Source: Corynebacterium sp. HMSC29G08
Lineage (GTDB): Bacteria > Actinomycetota > Actinomycetes > Mycobacteriales > Mycobacteriaceae
Length of the DNA: 64,000 nt
Direction of reading: 5' to 3'
Assembly: GCF_001806875.1 (NCBI RefSeq)
Contig: NZ_KV786211.1
Location: 155,643-219,642, forward strand
The notes below the pieces were generated by a model. That model ran no database searches and had not been told where the DNA came from. It saw nothing but the letters and a program-made list of their open reading frames with translations. Below are positions 60,744 to 64,000 of this stretch, in pieces. The position numbers and the translations under genes were made by a program. Every line of letters starts with the position of its first letter. Within the stretch, counting starts at the first letter, position 1.

Positions 60744-60939
60744 GAGCGCACTGAAGGGTCAGTGAACCACGTTCACCCCTCACCAGGAACACGCGTAAGC
60801 TTTCACCACCAGCTTGGGCCGTGTAATGCCCGACACAATAGGGGTGAATGGTGATTTGACTTACCAAAGGTAGCTTTGGTCAACGGCGCTGTGATTTACA
60901 GTCTCGGCAAGTTAACAGCTGCCTCGCCAAGGAGTACGA
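60744..60939 (+). promoter_or_regulatory. pdxS/permease intergenic region with hairpin and operator-like repeat
   Basis: A hairpin, AGGG..GTGAAC-CAC-GTTCAC-CCCT (60755-60780), follows pdxS; no T-run. Upstream of the permease there is a perfect inverted repeat ACCAAAG-GTAG-CTTTGGT (60863-60880) and a -10-like TACAGT (60897-60902). The repeat is a candidate operator for a regulator of the permease. Confidence 0.55.
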
Positions 60940-62430
60940 ATGGTCATTTCGTTTCTGGGTGTCCTGCTCTCACTAGTCATCCTGGTTGTCCTCGCATATC
61001 GCGGTCACTCAGTAGTAGTCGTTGCCCCCTTTGCCTCACTGATTGCGCTGCTCTTCGCAGGTCAACCCATCATGGGTACCTACACACAGATTTTCATGCC
61101 CGCACTTGGGGGCTTCGTAACCAAATATTTCCCGCTGTTTATGTTCGGGGCAATATTTGGCTACCTCATGACGTCCACGGGCCTGGCCAGATACCTCGCG
61201 CGCGGCATCACCGCGTTGTTCGGGCCTAAGCGCGCAATGCTATCGACTGTGGTGGCAACTTCACTGCTTGCGTATGGTGGCGTCTCAGCTTGGGTTGTGG
61301 CGTTTACCATCGTGCCGATTGCAACCGCCCTGTTTCGGGAGGCGAACGTTCCAAAACGCCTTATGCCAGCGGCGATCGCGTTTGGAACCATCACCTACGC
61401 GCTAGCGGGCCTGCCGGGCTCTCCGCAGATCCACAACGCAATTCCTACTAGCTACTTCGGTACAAACGTCTACGCGGCGCCGGTCTTTGGTCTCGTCGCA
61501 TCGGTGATCATGTTTGTAGCTGGAACAGTGTGGCTGGAGTTCCGCATCAAACAGCTCAATCGTGCTGGCGAAGGCTACGACCCAATAGATAAGGCCGGCA
61601 ATATCGTTGAGACACCGCCTGGGATCGGAGACAACAACGACGTCAAGGTTGAAATCGGTGGCGAATCTTTCGAAGGTCAATCCGGTGGCCGTATTGGCAC
61701 GCGAGCTAAGTCTGATGCTGAACCGTCCATCGCCGTTCAGGGCCTGATGGGCCTGCTGCCGATCCTGGTTGTGGTCGCTACTAACTTCGCAATGGTCTAC
61801 GTTGTCGCAGGCCTACTAGATACGAACTACCTTGCGGAGGATAAGTACGGAAAAACAAATATCGATGCGCTGATGGGAATTTGGTCACCAACCATTGCTT
61901 TGGCACTTGCGGTAGTTGTGATCATCGCCATGTTCCCGTCCAGGGTCAAAAAGAGCCTCAGCGAGCTTTCCGACGGAGCGAAAAACGCCATCCTGCCCTG
62001 TCTCACTACAGCGTCAGAGGTTGGCTACGGAGCAGTCATCGCCTCCCTTGTGGTGTTTAACATTGTGAAAGAGAACATGCTCAACATCTCGGACAACGCA
62101 TTGTTGGTTTCCACGGTCTCCACCGCCGTAATTTCCGGTATCACGGGCTCCTCGTCCGGCGGATTGTCCATCACTATGGAGACTCTCGGTACCCAGCTTG
62201 CACAAATGGCTGCCGAACAGGGCATATCGATGGAGCTCATGCATCGCATTACTGCAATGGCTTCCGTTTCCTTCGATTCGCTGCCACACAACGGTTCAGT
62301 GCTGACCATGCTGATTGTTTGCGGCATGACACACAAACTGTCGTACAAGGACATCGCTGTAGTCACAATCGTCATCCCGCTTACGACCTTGCTCATCATG
62401 GTCGGTGCTTGGACACTGTTGGGCGTTTAA
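60940..62430 (+). CDS. GntP family permease
   Basis: 496 aa with about 12-14 hydrophobic segments. GntP/citrate-Mg-H-like organisation: FGAIFGYLMTSTGLARYLA, GVSAWVVAFTIVPIA, AGLPGSPQIHNAIPTSYFGT, TGSSSGGLSI and SFDSLPHNGSVLTML. Family members import gluconate, D-glycerate, or 3-hydroxybutyrate with protons; the PHNGSV block and the neighbouring 3-hydroxyacid dehydrogenase suggest a hydroxy acid, an inference. Preceded by AAGGAG. A strong terminator separates it from the TetR gene. Confidence 0.88.
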   Translation: MVISFLGVLLSLVILVVLAYRGHSVVVVAPFASLIALLFAGQPIMGTYTQIFMPALGGFVTKYFPLFMFGAIFGYLMTSTGLARYLARGITALFGPKRAMLSTVVATSLLAYGGVSAWVVAFTIVPIATALFREANVPKRLMPAAIAFGTITYALAGLPGSPQIHNAIPTSYFGTNVYAAPVFGLVASVIMFVAGTVWLEFRIKQLNRAGEGYDPIDKAGNIVETPPGIGDNNDVKVEIGGESFEGQSGGRIGTRAKSDAEPSIAVQGLMGLLPILVVVATNFAMVYVVAGLLDTNYLAEDKYGKTNIDALMGIWSPTIALALAVVVIIAMFPSRVKKSLSELSDGAKNAILPCLTTASEVGYGAVIASLVVFNIVKENMLNISDNALLVSTVSTAVISGITGSSSGGLSITMETLGTQLAQMAAEQGISMELMHRITAMASVSFDSLPHNGSVLTMLIVCGMTHKLSYKDIAVVTIVIPLTTLLIMVGAWTLLGV

Positions 62431-62445
62431 TCCGCACTCAAATTT

Positions 62446-62489
62446 CGAGGTAAACCGATGTTGTTTCGGCTTACCTCGTTTTCGCCTTT
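62446..62489 (+). terminator. intrinsic terminator after the GntP permease
   Basis: CGAGGTAA (62446-62453) pairs with TTACCTCG (62471-62478), and CCGA with TCGG inside, with one A/C mismatch; a 7-nt loop and a TTTTCGCCTTTTT tract follow. Confidence 0.9.
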
Positions 62490-62498
62490 TTACCCGGG

Positions 62499-62516
62499 GC
62501 AATCGATTACTATTGC
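62499..62516. promoter_or_regulatory. inverted repeat over the tetR promoter
   Basis: GCAAT-N8-ATTGC (62499-62516) overlaps the -10 TACTAT (62508-62513); a candidate autoregulatory operator of the following TetR gene. Confidence 0.5.
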
Positions 62517-62539
62517 TCGCAACAAGGAGGCCGAGAATC

Positions 62540-63094
62540 ATGGTGGAATCCGCCCGAGATCGCATCCTCGTCGAAGCGCGGAGCCTTTTCAGCCAGAACA
62601 CGTACGCAAACGTTTCATTGAAGGACGTTGCTACCGCAGCTGGCGTATCAGTCGCATTGGTAGTCAAACACTTCGGCAGTAAACCAGGATTGTTTGCTGC
62701 AACCGTAGACTTCCAGGATTCGTCCCTGAAGCTCTTCGCCGGGCCGTTTGAAAAGCTAGGGGAGACCTCAATTATTGAGACGCTTTCAGCGCCTGTGCAC
62801 GCGCCATATTCCATTGCCCGCACCATATCGGTGGCCAGCGGAGAGGATGAAAGCCTGACAGCTATTGGCTCGCGAGTTCGCAGTGATTTGATCGAAGTGT
62901 TGGCGGATCGGATACGCACGGAAGCGCCCCACCCGCATCCGGCACCTGAACTGCGTGCGCAGTCCGCGATGGCGTTGCTGGTGGGGCTTTCGTTGATGCG
63001 TCGATTAGGTAACGCTGGTGTAGAGGCGCATTCGACGCAATCGTTGGTTGAACATTACGCGCCGATTGTGCAAAAGATTATCGACGGCACGTAA
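62540..63094 (+). CDS. TetR family regulator
   Basis: 184 aa. HTH: ARSLFSQNTYANVSLKDVA and AGVSVALVVKHFGSKPGLF (residues 14-52), then a ligand-binding domain without recognised specificity. ATG 62540 has AAGGAGG 10 nt upstream; the frame is open further upstream, into the permease terminator, and is rejected. Lies between the GntP permease and a convergent 3-hydroxyisobutyrate dehydrogenase-like gene; it may regulate one or both. Confidence 0.88.
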   Translation: MVESARDRILVEARSLFSQNTYANVSLKDVATAAGVSVALVVKHFGSKPGLFAATVDFQDSSLKLFAGPFEKLGETSIIETLSAPVHAPYSIARTISVASGEDESLTAIGSRVRSDLIEVLADRIRTEAPHPHPAPELRAQSAMALLVGLSLMRRLGNAGVEAHSTQSLVEHYAPIVQKIIDGT

Positions 63095-63102
63095 CCGCCG
63101 GA

Positions 63103-63987
63103 CTAGGCCTTCCTACTTTCAACTGCTTTGATGATGGCGGAGAAGTCTAGCCCTCCGTGGCCTTCATCAACAAAGTCAGTGAATTGCTCAGTAGCGATTC
63201 GTCCCAGCACGGTGTCCGTACCGGTGTGATCCGCCGCAGCCATAGCAAGTTTGAGGTCTTTGAGCATGAGTGCGGCTGCAAACCCTGGTTTGAAATCGTT
63301 GTTAGCCGGCGAGGTCGGAACGATTTCAGGCACCGGTGCATTGACGGATAATGACCAGGAATTTCCAGTTGCGTTTGACACCACGTCGAAAAATGCTTGC
63401 GGCGACAAGCCCAGTCGCTGGCCAAGTACAAGCGCTTCAGCAACCGCGATCTGCTGGATGGCGAGAATCATGTTGTTGCAGGCCTTCACAGCCTGGCCGG
63501 TGCTTGTGTCCCCGGTGTGCGTAACAGACTTGCCAATGTAATGAAGAATCGGCTTGACCTCGTTGAATAGATCCTCTGGCCCGCCGACCATCAAGGCAAG
63601 TGTGCCAGCCTGTGCGCCAGTTATGCCACCGGAGACGGGTGCGTCCAAGAAGCGAGAGCCCGCCTTAGTAATGAGATCGGAAACCTCCAGTGCTTCTTCG
63701 ACCGCGATGGTGGATAGGTCGACATAGATCTTCGGCGTCGGGTCAGTCTCCAACAGCGATATGATGACCTTTTTCACCAACCCACCGTTGGGAAGGCTCG
63801 TGAAGACGATGTCAGCGCCTTGGGCGGCATCCTCGGCGGACTCAAACACCTCAATGCCTAGCTCTTTCGCACGCGCACGGGCCTCATCGACAACATCGAA
63901 GCCGCGGACAATTTCACCATGCTTGGCCAGGTTGGCGGCCATCGGACCACCCATGTTTCCCAAACCGATAAACGCAATTGTACTCAT
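63103..63987 (-). CDS. 3-hydroxyisobutyrate / tartronate semialdehyde dehydrogenase-family enzyme
   Basis: 294 aa beta-hydroxyacid dehydrogenase: NAD(P) motif FIGLGNMGGPMAANL, substrate motif FLDAPVSGGITGAQAGTLALMVGG, catalytic Lys in GQAVKACNNMI, and the C-terminal KDLKLAM. Oxidises 3-hydroxyisobutyrate in valine breakdown or reduces tartronate semialdehyde; sequence does not decide which. The start ATG lies 13 nt from the window end with AAAGGAA upstream. It converges with the TetR gene. Confidence 0.9.
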   Translation of the reverse strand: MSTIAFIGLGNMGGPMAANLAKHGEIVRGFDVVDEARARAKELGIEVFESAEDAAQGADIVFTSLPNGGLVKKVIISLLETDPTPKIYVDLSTIAVEEALEVSDLITKAGSRFLDAPVSGGITGAQAGTLALMVGGPEDLFNEVKPILHYIGKSVTHTGDTSTGQAVKACNNMILAIQQIAVAEALVLGQRLGLSPQAFFDVVSNATGNSWSLSVNAPVPEIVPTSPANNDFKPGFAAALMLKDLKLAMAAADHTGTDTVLGRIATEQFTDFVDEGHGGLDFSAIIKAVESRKA

Positions 63988-64000
63988 TGTTCTTTTCCTT

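Overview
The window is a chromosomal segment of a Corynebacterium-like actinobacterium. Evidence: the gene order (pgl-opcA-zwf-tal-tkt / ctaB, the sufRBDCSU cluster, acnR-acn, ripA-type NlpC/P60, mshC, arc), a mycothiol ligase, an MptB-type mannosyltransferase, AcnR-, McbR- and SufR-like sites, and many apparently leaderless genes whose -10 box (TAnnnT) lies 6-9 nt before the start codon. No rRNA, prophage, insertion sequence or CRISPR array was seen.

Layout. 1-7.7 kb: tpiA, secG and a strong terminator, then on the minus strand the pentose-phosphate operon tkt-tal-zwf-opcA-pgl. 7.8-13.9 kb: heme A synthesis (ctaB, ctaA), a quinone oxidoreductase, an ABC-2 exporter and mptB. 13.9-20.1 kb: sufR-sufB-sufD-sufC-sufS-sufU-sufT, an Fe-S assembly operon with a SufR-like operator. 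20.1-25.7 kb: an ABC-F ATPase, a decayed trypsin-like protease, a small membrane protein, a MerR regulator with a textbook 19-bp-spacer promoter, and a PFL/UPF0210-ACT pair. 25.7-30.7 kb: an NAD(P)-binding protein, a glutamine amidotransferase, acnR and acn. 30.7-38.7 kb: a DUF6676-type membrane protein, a structured leader before a RipA-type hydrolase, ferrochelatase, DUF3097, NfeD/SPFH proteins, a TVP38 protein and tRNA-Leu(GAG). 38.9-43.2 kb: a heterodimeric ABC exporter with complementary defects, a PEBP protein and a small membrane protein. 43.2-52.8 kb: pyrD, a lipoprotein, uppP, mshC, a HAD phosphatase, hisE-hisG, aspA and fhs. 52.8-64 kb: an HNH endonuclease, a RecB-like nuclease, an M18 aminopeptidase, trmI, arc, pdxR/pdxS, a GntP permease, a TetR regulator and a 3-hydroxyisobutyrate dehydrogenase-like enzyme.

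Most genes are conserved housekeeping functions. The most unusual signals are: (i) a dispersed 14-bp DNA word, G(G/A)CGTCGATAAGCA, present nine times exactly and four more times with one mismatch, in all reading frames, both orientations and nearly all inside genes; (ii) an ABC exporter pair in which one subunit lacks Walker A but keeps LSGGQ while its partner keeps Walker A but lost LSGGQ, leaving one predicted ATPase site; (iii) perfect inverted repeats abutting the start codons of several leaderless genes; (iv) an ARC ATPase without the pupylation genes and a pdxS without pdxT; (v) a protease pseudogene in which a visible 10-bp duplication explains one of the frameshifts.
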